Shown here one piece after another: positions 8,007 to 16,852 of a stretch of DNA of 35,180 bases; within the stretch, counting starts at the first letter, position 1, and each line of letters opens with the position of its first letter. Below the pieces are notes generated by a model, which worked only from the letters and a program-made list of their open reading frames with translations, had not been told where the DNA came from and searched no databases. A program made the translations under genes and the position numbers. The DNA is from Candidatus Omnitrophota bacterium (GTDB lineage Bacteria > Omnitrophota > Gorgyraeia > B26-G9), in contig JAHIOQ010000143.1 of the NCBI GenBank assembly GCA_018895275.1, positions 1-35,180 of the forward strand. Reading direction: 5' to 3'.

Positions 8007-10157
8007 ATGGATAACAATAATGAATATATTTTTTCCCTGGATATCGGCACGCGAAAAGTTGTCGGTATCGTAGCGCGAAAATCGGCAAATAAACTTCAGA
8101 TCCTCGGCATGGAAAAGATCGAGCATAAGTCGCGTACGATGCTTGACGGCCAGATTCATAATATCAATGAAGTTGCCAAGACGGTCCGGCAAATCAAAGC
8201 AAACCTGGAAGAAACCCTAAATATCAGCCTGCGTAATGTCGGCGTTGCCGTTGCCGGCCGCAGCCTTAATACAATTAAGGCAAAGATCGAAAAAACGATT
8301 CCCTCTGATGATGAAATAAGCGAAGATGCCGTGCGTAACCTGGAGCTCGAAGCCGTCAGCAGTGTTTTAAATAATGCGCGTCATGATTTCGGCCATGGCG
8401 AATACTATTGTGTGGGCTATAGCGTTATTTACTATGCGCTTAACGGTGAACAAATCGGCAGTTTGGCCGGACATTTCGGCCGGAGCATGGCTGTGGAAGT
8501 GATTGCCACGTTTTTACCGCGCGTTGTTCTCGATAGTATGCTTAGTGTGCTGCGTCGCTGTGAATTAGAAATAACGAATTTAACGCTGGAGCCGATAGCG
8601 GCGATTAACGCGATTATTCCGCAGGATATCAGGGCGTTGAATCTTGCCTTGCTGGATATCGGAGCCGGGACTTCCGATATCGCCCTGACAAAAGACGGAA
8701 CGGTTGTGGCATACGGCATGGTTCCGGAGGCCGGGGATGAAATTACCGAACTTATCTGTGAAAAATATATCCTTGATTTTACGACGGCGGAAACGGTGAA
8801 ACGCAGCGTATTAAACCAGCGTGAGGTAACATTCCGGGATATCTTAGGCAGAGTCCACTCGCTTGATTCGGAAAAAGTTATTGAATCAATAAGGCCGCGG
8901 GTAAAGGAACTCGCCGCTTCGATAGCGCGCTGTGTCTGCGACCTTAATCAAAAAGTTCCCTGTGCGGTGGTATTGGTCGGCGGCGGAAGCCTTACGCCTC
9001 TTCTTGAAGGAGAAATTGCCGAGGCCTTTGGCTTGGAGGCGTCGAATGTCGGTATCCGCTTGCCGGAGATGGTGGAAGGGATAGAGGATACGACCGGAAA
9101 ACTTCAGGGGCCGGATATGGTTACGCCGTTGGGGATAAGTATTATGATTGCGCAGTCTTCCGGATTAAAATTTCTCGAACTGCAGGTTAATAACCGGCGT
9201 ATACATGTGCTGGATATGCGGCAAAAACTTGATGTCTTGAGCGCGCTTGTTGCCGCTGGCGTGGATAAGATGAGATTGTACGGTAAGATAGGGCGTGCGA
9301 TATGCGCGCAGGTAAACGGCGAGCTGAAAGCAATTAAAGGTAAGATGGGCAAGCCGGCACAGATTAAACTTAACGGAGAAGATGCGAGCCTTACCGCAAA
9401 AATAAAAAACAAGGATTCAATATTATTTACGGAAGCGGAAAACGGAGAAGACGCGCAGGGGAAAGTAGCGGATATCATTGATAGTGATTTAACCGTTCGG
9501 GTTGAAGTAAACGGACAATCTATTGAGATTAAACCGCAGATCATCATGAACGGGCTGCCGGTGGAGTTGGACGCGGAGTTGCCTGACCGCGCGGTAATTG
9601 AATACCCGCAAGAGGTCTTAGTTAAAGATGCTTTAGAAAGGGCAGGAGTCGATATCCCTACGCTTCAGGAAAGGGAAATTGTGGTCAGGGTGAATAAAGA
9701 ACCGCGGGTATTGACCCAGAGGAATTTCACGCTGATGCTTGAGGGCAAAGAAGTGGGGCTGGAAACACCGGTGAAAAATGCAGGTAAGATTGAGTTCAGC
9801 TCCGGGCCGGTGATGTTTTTTAAAATTAAGGATGTTGTAGAAATGCCTCCTCTGGGAAAGAGCGTAAACGTAATTCTCAACGGCATGACGCATGTTATTC
9901 TGGGGGCTAAGGGAAAAATTTTCATGAACGGCCAGGAGGTAACTCCCGATGAATTCCTTATCGACCGCGCGGAAATTGCTACCCGTCCGGGAGGGATTCT
10001 GCCGCCTACCGTGGCCCAGGTACTGGAACATGTTTCTTTCAAGCCGGAAGAGCAGCGGGGCAAGTTACTGAGAATTACCGTGAACGGCCAGCCGGCGGGA
10101 TTTACGACCCAGCTTTGCGCGGGCGCGGAAGTCATGGTCAATTTTGTCGAGGTGTGA
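8007..10157 (+). CDS. FtsA-like actin-fold ATPase with long C-terminal extension
   Basis: The N-terminal ~390 residues belong to the FtsA/PilM group of actin-like ATPases. Phosphate-1 motif SLDIGTRKVVGIV is at residues ~10-22, an SHS2-like 1C region at ~80-165, phosphate-2 motif LDIGAGTSDIAL at ~215, and an adenosine motif VVLVGGGSLTPLL at ~325. The product is 716 residues, far longer than classical FtsA (about 420). The extra ~320 residues contain repeated small beta-rich stretches (for example VEVNGQSIEIKPQIIMNGLP and ILNGMTHVILGAKGKIFMNG) with no membrane helix, and no FtsA-type C-terminal amphipathic anchor is evident. It starts 18 bases after cheC2 and appears cotranscribed with chemotaxis genes, so a role in positioning an array or organising an envelope structure is possible. 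Similar long FtsA-like proteins occur in Clostridia; their function is not established. I leave the symbol blank. Confidence 0.75.
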   Translation: MDNNNEYIFSLDIGTRKVVGIVARKSANKLQILGMEKIEHKSRTMLDGQIHNINEVAKTVRQIKANLEETLNISLRNVGVAVAGRSLNTIKAKIEKTIPSDDEISEDAVRNLELEAVSSVLNNARHDFGHGEYYCVGYSVIYYALNGEQIGSLAGHFGRSMAVEVIATFLPRVVLDSMLSVLRRCELEITNLTLEPIAAINAIIPQDIRALNLALLDIGAGTSDIALTKDGTVVAYGMVPEAGDEITELICEKYILDFTTAETVKRSVLNQREVTFRDILGRVHSLDSEKVIESIRPRVKELAASIARCVCDLNQKVPCAVVLVGGGSLTPLLEGEIAEAFGLEASNVGIRLPEMVEGIEDTTGKLQGPDMVTPLGISIMIAQSSGLKFLELQVNNRRIHVLDMRQKLDVLSALVAAGVDKMRLYGKIGRAICAQVNGELKAIKGKMGKPAQIKLNGEDASLTAKIKNKDSILFTEAENGEDAQGKVADIIDSDLTVRVEVNGQSIEIKPQIIMNGLPVELDAELPDRAVIEYPQEVLVKDALERAGVDIPTLQEREIVVRVNKEPRVLTQRNFTLMLEGKEVGLETPVKNAGKIEFSSGPVMFFKIKDVVEMPPLGKSVNVILNGMTHVILGAKGKIFMNGQEVTPDEFLIDRAEIATRPGGILPPTVAQVLEHVSFKPEEQRGKLLRITVNGQPAGFTTQLCAGAEVMVNFVEV

Positions 10158-10286
10158 AGGTTTATCTTACACTATGATAAGGCTGCGAAAAATAAAACAG
10201 CGGCAGATTGTTTGCAGGCAGGCGAGGTTGTATCTGCATATTCTCTACCCGTAACTTATCCACCTATATATAACCAGGAAATAGCG

Positions 10287-12308
10287 ATGAAAAAACTTGT
10301 TATCGTAGAGTCTCCGACAAAAGCAAAAACAATAAGTAAAATTCTCGGCAGTGATTTTGTTGTCTATTCTTCAATGGGCCATATTATCGACTTGCCGCAG
10401 CGTAAGCTTGGGGTTGACGTCGACCGGGACTTTCAGCCTACATATGTGGTCATTCCCGGCAAGAAAAAGACGCTTACGCAACTGAAAAAAGAAGTTAAGA
10501 ACATTTCGCATGTTTACTTGGCTACAGACCATGACCGTGAGGGAGAGGCGATAAGCTGGCATCTGAGAGAACATTTGAAAGGAGCCGGAAAAGAGCATGA
10601 GTTCTTACGGGTTATCTTTCATGAGATTACGCCGGATGCGATTAAAGAAGCGTTTGCCAATCCGGTTGTGCTGGATTTAAACAAGGTAAACGCGCAACAG
10701 GCAAGAAGGGTTTTGGACAGAATCGTGGGGTATTTTTTGAGCCCGCTGCTGTGGAAAAAAGTGGCAAAGGGGCTTAGCGCCGGCAGGGTGCAGTCGGTGG
10801 CCTTAAAGCTTATCGTACAGCGCGAACGCCTGATACAGAGTTTTGTTTCGCAGGAGTACTGGAAGATTGAAGCGCGGCTTCAGCGTAAACAGGGCGGGCA
10901 TGAAATTTTTACCGCCGAACTGGTAAAATATGACGGGGAAAAGATCGAACTGGCAAACCAGGATACGGTACAGAATTTACTCGCTGAACTTAAAACCCGG
11001 GAATATAGTGTAGCATCCATAACAAAGAAGGAAAAAAAGCGCAACCCATACGCGCCGTTTATCACCAGCACGCTGCAGCAGGACGCTTTTAATAAACTGA
11101 AATTTACCACGCGCAAGACGATGCTCATCGCGCAGCAGTTATATGAAGGCGTTGAGCTTGGAGCCGAGGGGCCGATAGGACTTATTACCTATATGCGAAC
11201 CGACTCGGTAAAGATTGCGGCTACGGCGCTGGAGCAGATTCGTAAACTGATTGGTGAACGCTATGGCAGGGATTATGTTCCGGCAAAGCCGAATGTCTAT
11301 AAATCGAAAAAATCCGCGCAGGAGGCGCACGAAGCAATCCGTCCGACATCGGTCAGCCGTACTCCGGAACAGATAAAGGAATATTTAACGCCGGAACAGA
11401 ATGCGCTTTACGAGCTGATCTGGAAAAGAGCGGTAGCCAGCCAGATGAAAGCGGCGGTGTATCTTTCGAGCACTGTGGAAATTGCCGCCGGCCGCTATAT
11501 GTTCAGCGCCGGCGGCTCAATGCCTTTGTTCGACGGATTTTTGAAGGCCTATGTGGAGCAGGCGGAAGAAAAAGAGAGCCGGCTGCCGGAGCTTAATAAG
11601 GACGAGCCGCTCGACTTGCTGGAGCTGGTTCCTTCACAGCATTTTACGAGGCCGCCGGCGCGGTATTCAGAGGCGTCTTTGGTTAAGGACCTGGAAGAAA
11701 AAGGAATCGGCCGTCCGAGCACATACGCGCCGATAGTGTATACGCTGATTCTCCGCGATTACGTGCGCAGGGAAAAGGGCTACCTGATTTGCACGGAATT
11801 GGGCATGAAGGTAAGCGATATCCTGGCGGAATACTTCCCGAATATCATTAATGTGGCGTTTACGGCAACGATGGAGGAGGAGCTGGACAAGGTTGAAGAT
11901 GGAACCCTGGACTGGATCGCGGTACTTAAAGATTTCTATACGCCATTTGAAAAGAAACTGCACTTTGCGCAGGAAAATTTAAAAAAAGAAGTTATTGAAA
12001 CCGACCAGGTTTGCGAAAAATGCGGCCGGCCGATGGTGATTAAATGGTCCCGGCGCGGCAAGTTTTTAAGCTGTTCAGGCTTCCCCGAATGCCGTAACGC
12101 GAAGTCGATGTCAACCGGAGTGAAATGCCCGAATCCGGGCTGTGAGGGCGAATTGGTGATGCGGCGTTCGAAAAGAGGCATGCGTTTCTACGGATGCAGC
12201 AAGTATCCGCAATGCCGTTATGTATCCAGAGATCTACCCCGAGAGACAAATAAGCTGGAAGGGGAAAATAAGGAAGTAGATGGGGGAGAGGAAAGACAAA
12301 TATTTTAG
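10287..12308 (+). CDS. topA: DNA topoisomerase I (type IA)
   Basis: This enzyme relaxes negative supercoils through a transient 5'-phosphotyrosine break. The Toprim domain opens the protein (LVIVESPTKAKTISKIL, with E8, and the acidic cluster D81, D83, E85 in DHDREGEAISWHL). The catalytic tyrosine is Y302 in GLITYMRTDS. LSAGRVQSVALKL and GRPSTYAPIV are further family signatures. Two C-terminal four-cysteine zinc ribbons follow (CEKCGRPM...CSGFPEC and CPNPGC...CSKYPQC); many homologues have three or more. The ATG at 10287 begins exactly at the conserved N-terminus (673 residues); an upstream TTG at 10212 would add an unconserved tail. The preceding 130 bases contain no gene. Confidence 0.95.
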   Translation: MKKLVIVESPTKAKTISKILGSDFVVYSSMGHIIDLPQRKLGVDVDRDFQPTYVVIPGKKKTLTQLKKEVKNISHVYLATDHDREGEAISWHLREHLKGAGKEHEFLRVIFHEITPDAIKEAFANPVVLDLNKVNAQQARRVLDRIVGYFLSPLLWKKVAKGLSAGRVQSVALKLIVQRERLIQSFVSQEYWKIEARLQRKQGGHEIFTAELVKYDGEKIELANQDTVQNLLAELKTREYSVASITKKEKKRNPYAPFITSTLQQDAFNKLKFTTRKTMLIAQQLYEGVELGAEGPIGLITYMRTDSVKIAATALEQIRKLIGERYGRDYVPAKPNVYKSKKSAQEAHEAIRPTSVSRTPEQIKEYLTPEQNALYELIWKRAVASQMKAAVYLSSTVEIAAGRYMFSAGGSMPLFDGFLKAYVEQAEEKESRLPELNKDEPLDLLELVPSQHFTRPPARYSEASLVKDLEEKGIGRPSTYAPIVYTLILRDYVRREKGYLICTELGMKVSDILAEYFPNIINVAFTATMEEELDKVEDGTLDWIAVLKDFYTPFEKKLHFAQENLKKEVIETDQVCEKCGRPMVIKWSRRGKFLSCSGFPECRNAKSMSTGVKCPNPGCEGELVMRRSKRGMRFYGCSKYPQCRYVSRDLPRETNKLEGENKEVDGGEERQIF

Positions 12309-12363
12309 TAACCAGAAACCAGAGCACAGAACTCAGAACAAATAATTCTGGTAACGGGTTACT
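12307..12363 (+). repeat. Imperfect inverted repeat between topA and xer
   Basis: AGTAACC (12307-12313) and GGTTACT (12357-12363) are perfect complements, with additional CCAGA/TCTGG-type matches between and after them. The spacer is low-complexity (repeated CAGAA/CCAGA units). No T-run follows. It looks like a degenerate intergenic repeat rather than a terminator. Confidence 0.4.
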
Positions 12364-12392
12364 GGAGTCTGGGTTCAGAATGATTTAAAATC

Positions 12393-13265
12393 ATGGAACG
12401 CTATATCGATAAATTTTTAAGCTATCTGAAAATCGAGAAAGACGCATCCGTACATACGATTATCAATTACAGCGTGGATTTGAAGGAGCTTGCCGGATTT
12501 CTCCAAAACAAAGATATCCACGGCGTTGATGTACTGGATATCCGCAGATTCCTGGTGGGCCTGCGGCAAAAGGGGTTCAAGAAGATAACGATTACGCGTA
12601 AAATGGCCTGCCTGCGTTCATTTTTTAAATTTCTCTGCCGCGAGGGGCATATCAAAACCAATCCCATGATTGGGCTGGTCGGGCCTAAACTGGAGAAAAA
12701 GCTGCCTATTTTTCTCGGAGAAGACGAGGTAAGCCAGCTTCTGGATACGCCGGACATAAAAGACGAAAGGGGATTGCGGGATAAGGCAATCCTGGAAACG
12801 CTTTACAGCACAGGTATCCGCGTAAGCGAACTTGTCGGCTTGAACATCGAGAATATTGATTTTATCGGCGGAATAGTAAGGGTATTCGGTAAGGGTAAAA
12901 AAGAGCGCCTCGCGCCGATCGGAGACAAGGCCCTGCGCGTGATAAAAAGCTATCTTCAAAAACGCAGTACCGGTAAAGGCGCGGCTTCCCGCGCGCTTTT
13001 CTTGAATAAGGACGGACGCCGGCTTACGGACCGCAGTGTGCGTAATATCGTCGATAAATATATCCACATCGCCGGCATACAGAGAAATATTTCTCCGCAC
13101 GGGCTGCGGCATTCTTTTGCCACGCATCTTTTGAACCGGGGAGCGGACTTACGTTCCGTGCAGGAACTGCTCGGCCACGCGAACTTATCCACAACGCAGA
13201 TATACACGCATTTGTCCACGGAAAGGATAAAAAGCGTTTATGAAAAAACACACCCGCGCGCCTAA
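12393..13265 (+). CDS. Tyrosine recombinase XerC/XerD
   Basis: This 290-residue protein is a site-specific recombinase that resolves chromosome dimers at dif. It has the N-terminal SAM-like core-binding domain (1-95) and a C-terminal catalytic domain. Catalytic residues are visible: R143 (STGIRVSELVGL), H236 and R239 (ISPHGLRHSFATHLL), H262 (LLGHANLSTTQ) and nucleophile Y271 (IYTHLS). Length and spacing are those of housekeeping Xer proteins, and the topA-xer neighbourhood is common in bacterial genomes, so this is not a sign of an integrated element. XerC versus XerD cannot be settled from this sequence alone. Confidence 0.92.
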   Translation: MERYIDKFLSYLKIEKDASVHTIINYSVDLKELAGFLQNKDIHGVDVLDIRRFLVGLRQKGFKKITITRKMACLRSFFKFLCREGHIKTNPMIGLVGPKLEKKLPIFLGEDEVSQLLDTPDIKDERGLRDKAILETLYSTGIRVSELVGLNIENIDFIGGIVRVFGKGKKERLAPIGDKALRVIKSYLQKRSTGKGAASRALFLNKDGRRLTDRSVRNIVDKYIHIAGIQRNISPHGLRHSFATHLLNRGADLRSVQELLGHANLSTTQIYTHLSTERIKSVYEKTHPRA

Positions 13266-13288
13266 AACGTATACAGGGAAACGGAACT

Positions 13289-14572
13289 ATGCGCTTTATA
13301 CTTGATATTATATATTTATTTGCCGCCTGTGCCTATCTGCCTTCCTTTGTTTTTAAGGGAAAACACCGCCTGGGCATACGGCAGCGTTTTGGTATATACG
13401 CGCCGGATATTCGTATCGCGTTTAAGGCAAATCAGCCGCGGTTATGGCTGCATGCCGTAAGCGTGGGCGAGATTAAGGCCGCGGCCGCGTTGATCGAGGC
13501 CCTGCGCAGCCGCTTCCCCGGCCTGCGGTTTGTGATTTCGACGATTACGCCTACCGGCAACACCGTGGCGCGGCAGCTGGCCGCTCGGGAGGATATTGTC
13601 ATCTATTTTCCTTTTGATTTAAGCCTGGTGGTTAAAAAGGCCGTATCTATGATTAATCCCGCGGCCGTACTGATTATGGAAACGGAGATATGGCCGAATT
13701 TTATCCATGAACTCTCTGCGCAGCACATCCCCGTAGCAATTGTCAACGGCCGGATATCGGATAAGGCCTTTCCGCGTTACCGCCGCGGAAAATTTATTTT
13801 TCAGGAGGCGCTGAAAAATATCGGTATTTTTTGCATGCAGACGGAGAACGACGCGAGCCGGATTATCGAGCTGGGAGCGGATAAACAAAAAGTGCATATC
13901 GCCGGTAATATCAAGTTTGACCAGGTAAAGCCGGCTGCGGCATCGCTGCCGCTGAGGCTCGGGCTCAAGGCACACGAGCGTTTGCTTGTTGCCGGAAGCA
14001 CGCATGATAATGAGGAAGAAATGATCACGCGCGTTTTTCTTAAGCTCAAACCAAAATATTCATTTTTGCGGCTTTTGCTTGCGCCGCGGCATCCGCACCG
14101 CGCCGCTGCCGTTGAGAAGATGCTTAAACAAAACGGATTGTTCGTGCAGTTGATAAGCCGGCTTGCCGCGGATGAGCGGGAAATAGAAAAGGACGCGGTT
14201 TTTCTGCTCGATGTTATGGGGATTCTGAACCGGGTATACCGTTTGGCGGACATTGTATTTATCGGCGGCAGCCTCGTCCGGCACGGCGGACAGAATCCGA
14301 TAGAGGCGGCGGCCTGCGGAAAACCGGTGGTTTTCGGCAGATACATGTATAATTTTTCCAAGATAGCTAAAATGTTCCTTGATAATAAAGCGGCGCTCTC
14401 CGTCTCAGATGAAGACGGCCTTTTCACTGCTCTGGACGAGTTGCTCCGTGATCCCGGAAAGAAAAAACAACTGGCGCAAAACGCGCAACGCCTGGTGGAC
14501 AAAAATAAAGGCAGTGTGCAGCGCATCATAGAGTTGCTGGAGAAAAAATCGTTCTTTGCGAAATACGGTTGA
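13289..14572 (+). CDS. waaA: 3-deoxy-D-manno-octulosonic acid transferase
   Basis: WaaA (KdtA) adds Kdo from CMP-Kdo to lipid A precursor at the inner face of the cytoplasmic membrane; it is a GT-B glycosyltransferase. The product is 427 residues, the usual size. It has an N-terminal membrane-anchoring segment (RFILDIIYLFAACAYLPSF), the acceptor-side motif WLHAVSVGEIKAA containing the catalytic Glu, the LIMETEIWPNFI motif, and the nucleotide-binding region FIGGSLVRHGGQNPIEAAACG. Its presence is the strongest evidence in the window for a lipid A-containing outer membrane. It starts 23 bases after xer, and the -35 box of the next promoter overlaps its stop codon. Confidence 0.95.
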   Translation: MRFILDIIYLFAACAYLPSFVFKGKHRLGIRQRFGIYAPDIRIAFKANQPRLWLHAVSVGEIKAAAALIEALRSRFPGLRFVISTITPTGNTVARQLAAREDIVIYFPFDLSLVVKKAVSMINPAAVLIMETEIWPNFIHELSAQHIPVAIVNGRISDKAFPRYRRGKFIFQEALKNIGIFCMQTENDASRIIELGADKQKVHIAGNIKFDQVKPAAASLPLRLGLKAHERLLVAGSTHDNEEEMITRVFLKLKPKYSFLRLLLAPRHPHRAAAVEKMLKQNGLFVQLISRLAADEREIEKDAVFLLDVMGILNRVYRLADIVFIGGSLVRHGGQNPIEAAACGKPVVFGRYMYNFSKIAKMFLDNKAALSVSDEDGLFTALDELLRDPGKKKQLAQNAQRLVDKNKGSVQRIIELLEKKSFFAKYG

Positions 14573-14597
14573 CTCCTGGGCTTTTTATTGGTAGAAT
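14569..14597 (+). promoter_or_regulatory. Sigma70-type promoter of the TonB receptor
   Basis: TTGACT (14569-14574), a 17-base spacer and TAGAAT (14592-14597) precede the receptor gene by about 90 bases. The -35 box includes the waaA stop codon. Confidence 0.7.
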
Positions 14598-14637
14598 AAA
14601 AAAATAATCACTAACCCGAGTGGTATTTTTTTAGGCA

Positions 14638-14675
14638 GCATTGTTAACTTATAATTATTATATGGTTAACAATGC
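14638..14675 (+). promoter_or_regulatory. 11-bp inverted repeat in the receptor leader (operator or hairpin)
   Basis: GCATTGTTAAC (14638-14648) and GTTAACAATGC (14665-14675) are perfect inverted repeats with a 16-base AT-rich centre. The right arm ends 13 bases before the ATG at 14689. It sits about 35 bases downstream of the expected transcription start, so it could be a dimeric repressor operator or an RNA hairpin limiting access to the ribosome binding site. There is no T-run after the right arm. Confidence 0.6.
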
Positions 14676-14688
14676 GGAAAGGATCCGG

Positions 14689-16527
14689 ATGAGTAAATAT
14701 AGGTACTACGGGCATGCCCGTGGGGTTGTTTTCCATTTTCTGGGTGTTTTTATTATCGCGAGCGGGTTTTTTATCGGCCCGGCGGTTGCCGCGGATAAGA
14801 CTGCTACCTATTTTCTGGAGCCGGTAGTTGTATGTCCGACCGTATTGGCGGAATATTATAGTAATTCTCTGCGGCATATTGAAACCGGAGAAAATTGCGA
14901 AAATAACGGCGCGTATTCCCTTGTTGACCGTTTTCGTTATTTCTCGACGCTGGACGTGTCCCGCCGCGGAGTCTTTGATGTACAATCCGATATCCAGATG
15001 CGCGGCGCAGGATTTGAGCAGACGGATATTCTTTTAAACGGTGTTATTATCAATGACCCGCAGACCGGGCATTTTAACGCGGACATCCCTTTTTTCCCCG
15101 AGGACATGGAAAGAATCGTGGCCATCGCCGGGCCGGCGGCAAGCGTAAACGGAGCAGGGCGCCCGGGCGGCTCCGTGCATTTGGTAATGAGAAAACCCGA
15201 AAAACCGGGCGTAGCAGTAAAAACGGTCTTTGGAGCGCATGATTTTTCCAGCCAGACGCTGGCATTGTCTTATTCCTTGGCAAATACAATGTCCCGCACA
15301 ACCTTGGGCCGGGCCTCTTGCGACGGATACCGCTATAACACGGATTTTGACAGCATTTGTCTTTCGCATATCACGGCAGCGGAAAGCGGCCGGGGAGAGA
15401 TCAAGTTTCTTTTCGGTTGGCTGGATAAGGACTTCGGCGCGAACGGTTTTTATTCGGAGTTTTATCCGGAGCAAAAAGAGTTCACGAATACCGTATTCAG
15501 CAGCATCGGATTACAGGCCGAAGGCAGTGGGTACTATATCAATCCGCAGGTCTACGTACGCCGCCATAATGACCGCTACCTGCTTAACCGCATGAACCCC
15601 GGATTTTATGAGAATCTGCATACGAATTATATCAGCGGCGCCAAAATCGATACGGTGTTTGAATTGGAGGAGGGGAAATTATGTACCGGCATTGATTCCT
15701 GCGAGGAGAGGATTAAAAGTTCGAGTTTGGGAAAACACGCCCGCCTGCGCCATACGCTCTATTCCGTTTATAGCTCGGAGTGGGAAAGGACACTTTATTC
15801 CTGCGGGATTACGGGGTATTTTTACGAAGGGTTTAACTCACGCGGTGTACCGGAGATAAGCGCGGGGTACAGGCTAAAAGATAATCTTAAGCTGCGCTCG
15901 GCTTTCAGCCGGTCTTTTCGGCCACCGACGTTTACGGAATTATATTACGACAGCCCGGCCAACAAAGGAAACCGCGAGCTTTCCGCGGAGGAATCGAAAA
16001 ATTATGAAACAGGCATTGATTACGCCGGGGAAGGGTGGGATTCCTCTCTCACCGCGTTTTGGCGCAGAGAGAAAAATCTGATTGACTGGGTGCGCACGCC
16101 TGCCTCGACCGTTTATCAGGTGAGGAATGTCGCGCATGTAAATACGCAGGGGATTGAGGCGAATGTAACTATTTGCCCGCTAGCGGAAAACTGGCGGAAA
16201 GTTACGCTCGGGTATGCTTATACGGACCGCAACGAAAAGGACACGGAATTTATTTCCAAATACGTCTTTGATTATCTTGAACACAAGTTTGTCTGCGGCA
16301 GTGAATATGTTTTGCCATACGCCATAACCGCCAAGGCCAACCTTACGTACCTGGAACGCGTGCATAAAGGCGGTGATTTTGTTTTCGATTCCAGTCTGGA
16401 GAGGGAGATTAAGAATTGCCGTGTTTATTTAAAAATAGATAACCTGTTTAATCATGCCTACGCGGAAAAAAGCAATATTCCCATGCCGGGCAGGTGGGTG
16501 TTTGCCGGTATCGAGGCGCGGTGGTAA
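14689..16527 (+). CDS. TonB-dependent outer-membrane receptor
   Basis: The 612-residue product has an N-terminal export signal (hydrophobic VVFHFLGVFIIASGFF, then AVAAD), a plug domain at about 55-165 (SDIQMRGAGFEQTDILLNGVIINDPQTG and VNGAGRPGGSVHLVMRKP) and a 22-strand-type barrel. It includes the SFRPPTFTELYY pattern common in TonB barrels and ends GIEARW with an aromatic C-terminal residue. Such receptors import scarce nutrients using TonB energy; the size and compact loops are closest to BtuB-like cobalamin receptors, but the ligand is not provable from sequence. The ATG at 14689 is chosen because GGAAAGGAT precedes it and the in-frame TTG at 14641 lies inside the inverted repeat. No TonB/ExbB or ABC importer genes adjoin. 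Confidence 0.88.
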   Translation: MSKYRYYGHARGVVFHFLGVFIIASGFFIGPAVAADKTATYFLEPVVVCPTVLAEYYSNSLRHIETGENCENNGAYSLVDRFRYFSTLDVSRRGVFDVQSDIQMRGAGFEQTDILLNGVIINDPQTGHFNADIPFFPEDMERIVAIAGPAASVNGAGRPGGSVHLVMRKPEKPGVAVKTVFGAHDFSSQTLALSYSLANTMSRTTLGRASCDGYRYNTDFDSICLSHITAAESGRGEIKFLFGWLDKDFGANGFYSEFYPEQKEFTNTVFSSIGLQAEGSGYYINPQVYVRRHNDRYLLNRMNPGFYENLHTNYISGAKIDTVFELEEGKLCTGIDSCEERIKSSSLGKHARLRHTLYSVYSSEWERTLYSCGITGYFYEGFNSRGVPEISAGYRLKDNLKLRSAFSRSFRPPTFTELYYDSPANKGNRELSAEESKNYETGIDYAGEGWDSSLTAFWRREKNLIDWVRTPASTVYQVRNVAHVNTQGIEANVTICPLAENWRKVTLGYAYTDRNEKDTEFISKYVFDYLEHKFVCGSEYVLPYAITAKANLTYLERVHKGGDFVFDSSLEREIKNCRVYLKIDNLFNHAYAEKSNIPMPGRWVFAGIEARW

Positions 16528-16852
16528 GCGCCTGTTTATTTTGAAATCCCTCGTCAAACTTTATGCCTTGATATCATATTAAATTTACACATGTAGATCA
16601 TGTAGCGAATTTCCATCATTCTCTGTGTCTCTGTGTGAGCATAAAAAAAATTATAACGATGTGTTGCGGCCCGATTTGATTTGTTAAACAAGCATTATTT
16701 ACCCACTTGAAACTTACAGGAGTCGTTTAAACAAATTCTATTCTGCCAAAAATTTCTTTTCGATCTTGTGTGCATATTGTGATACAATATTTCCGTGCTT
16801 CTGTGGTTAAGTTTTGACATTACCCCTTAAAGGAATCTTTACGAAGGCGGAT
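16528..16852. other. Gene-free spacer with repeat relics
   Basis: No coding region is supported in these 325 bases. It holds a sequence (16587-16612) resembling the left end of the inverted-repeat element found at 34231 and 34729, and a low-complexity CTCTGTGTCTCTGTGTGA (16621-16638). A related GCTTCTGTGGTTAAG lies near 16797-16811. A weak TACAAT (16783-16788) might serve as -10 for the next gene, but no good -35 accompanies it. Confidence 0.5.
16587..16612 (+). repeat. Relic of the ACATGTAG element end
   Basis: ACACATGTAGATCATGTAG, followed by CGAATTT, parallels the left terminal sequence CACATGTAGCCCCTGTAG followed by GAAA of the elements at 34231 and 34729. Only one end is recognisable, so this is a degenerate or solo end. 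Confidence 0.4.

Noticed and set aside
12393-13265. Xer recombinase as evidence of an integrated element
   Set aside because: Length, motifs and the topA neighbourhood are those of housekeeping Xer; no attachment-site repeats flank it.
13801-14529. Minus-strand open frame of 242 codons opposite waaA
   Set aside because: Shadow of waaA in a GC-skewed codon pattern, with no ribosome binding site or motif.
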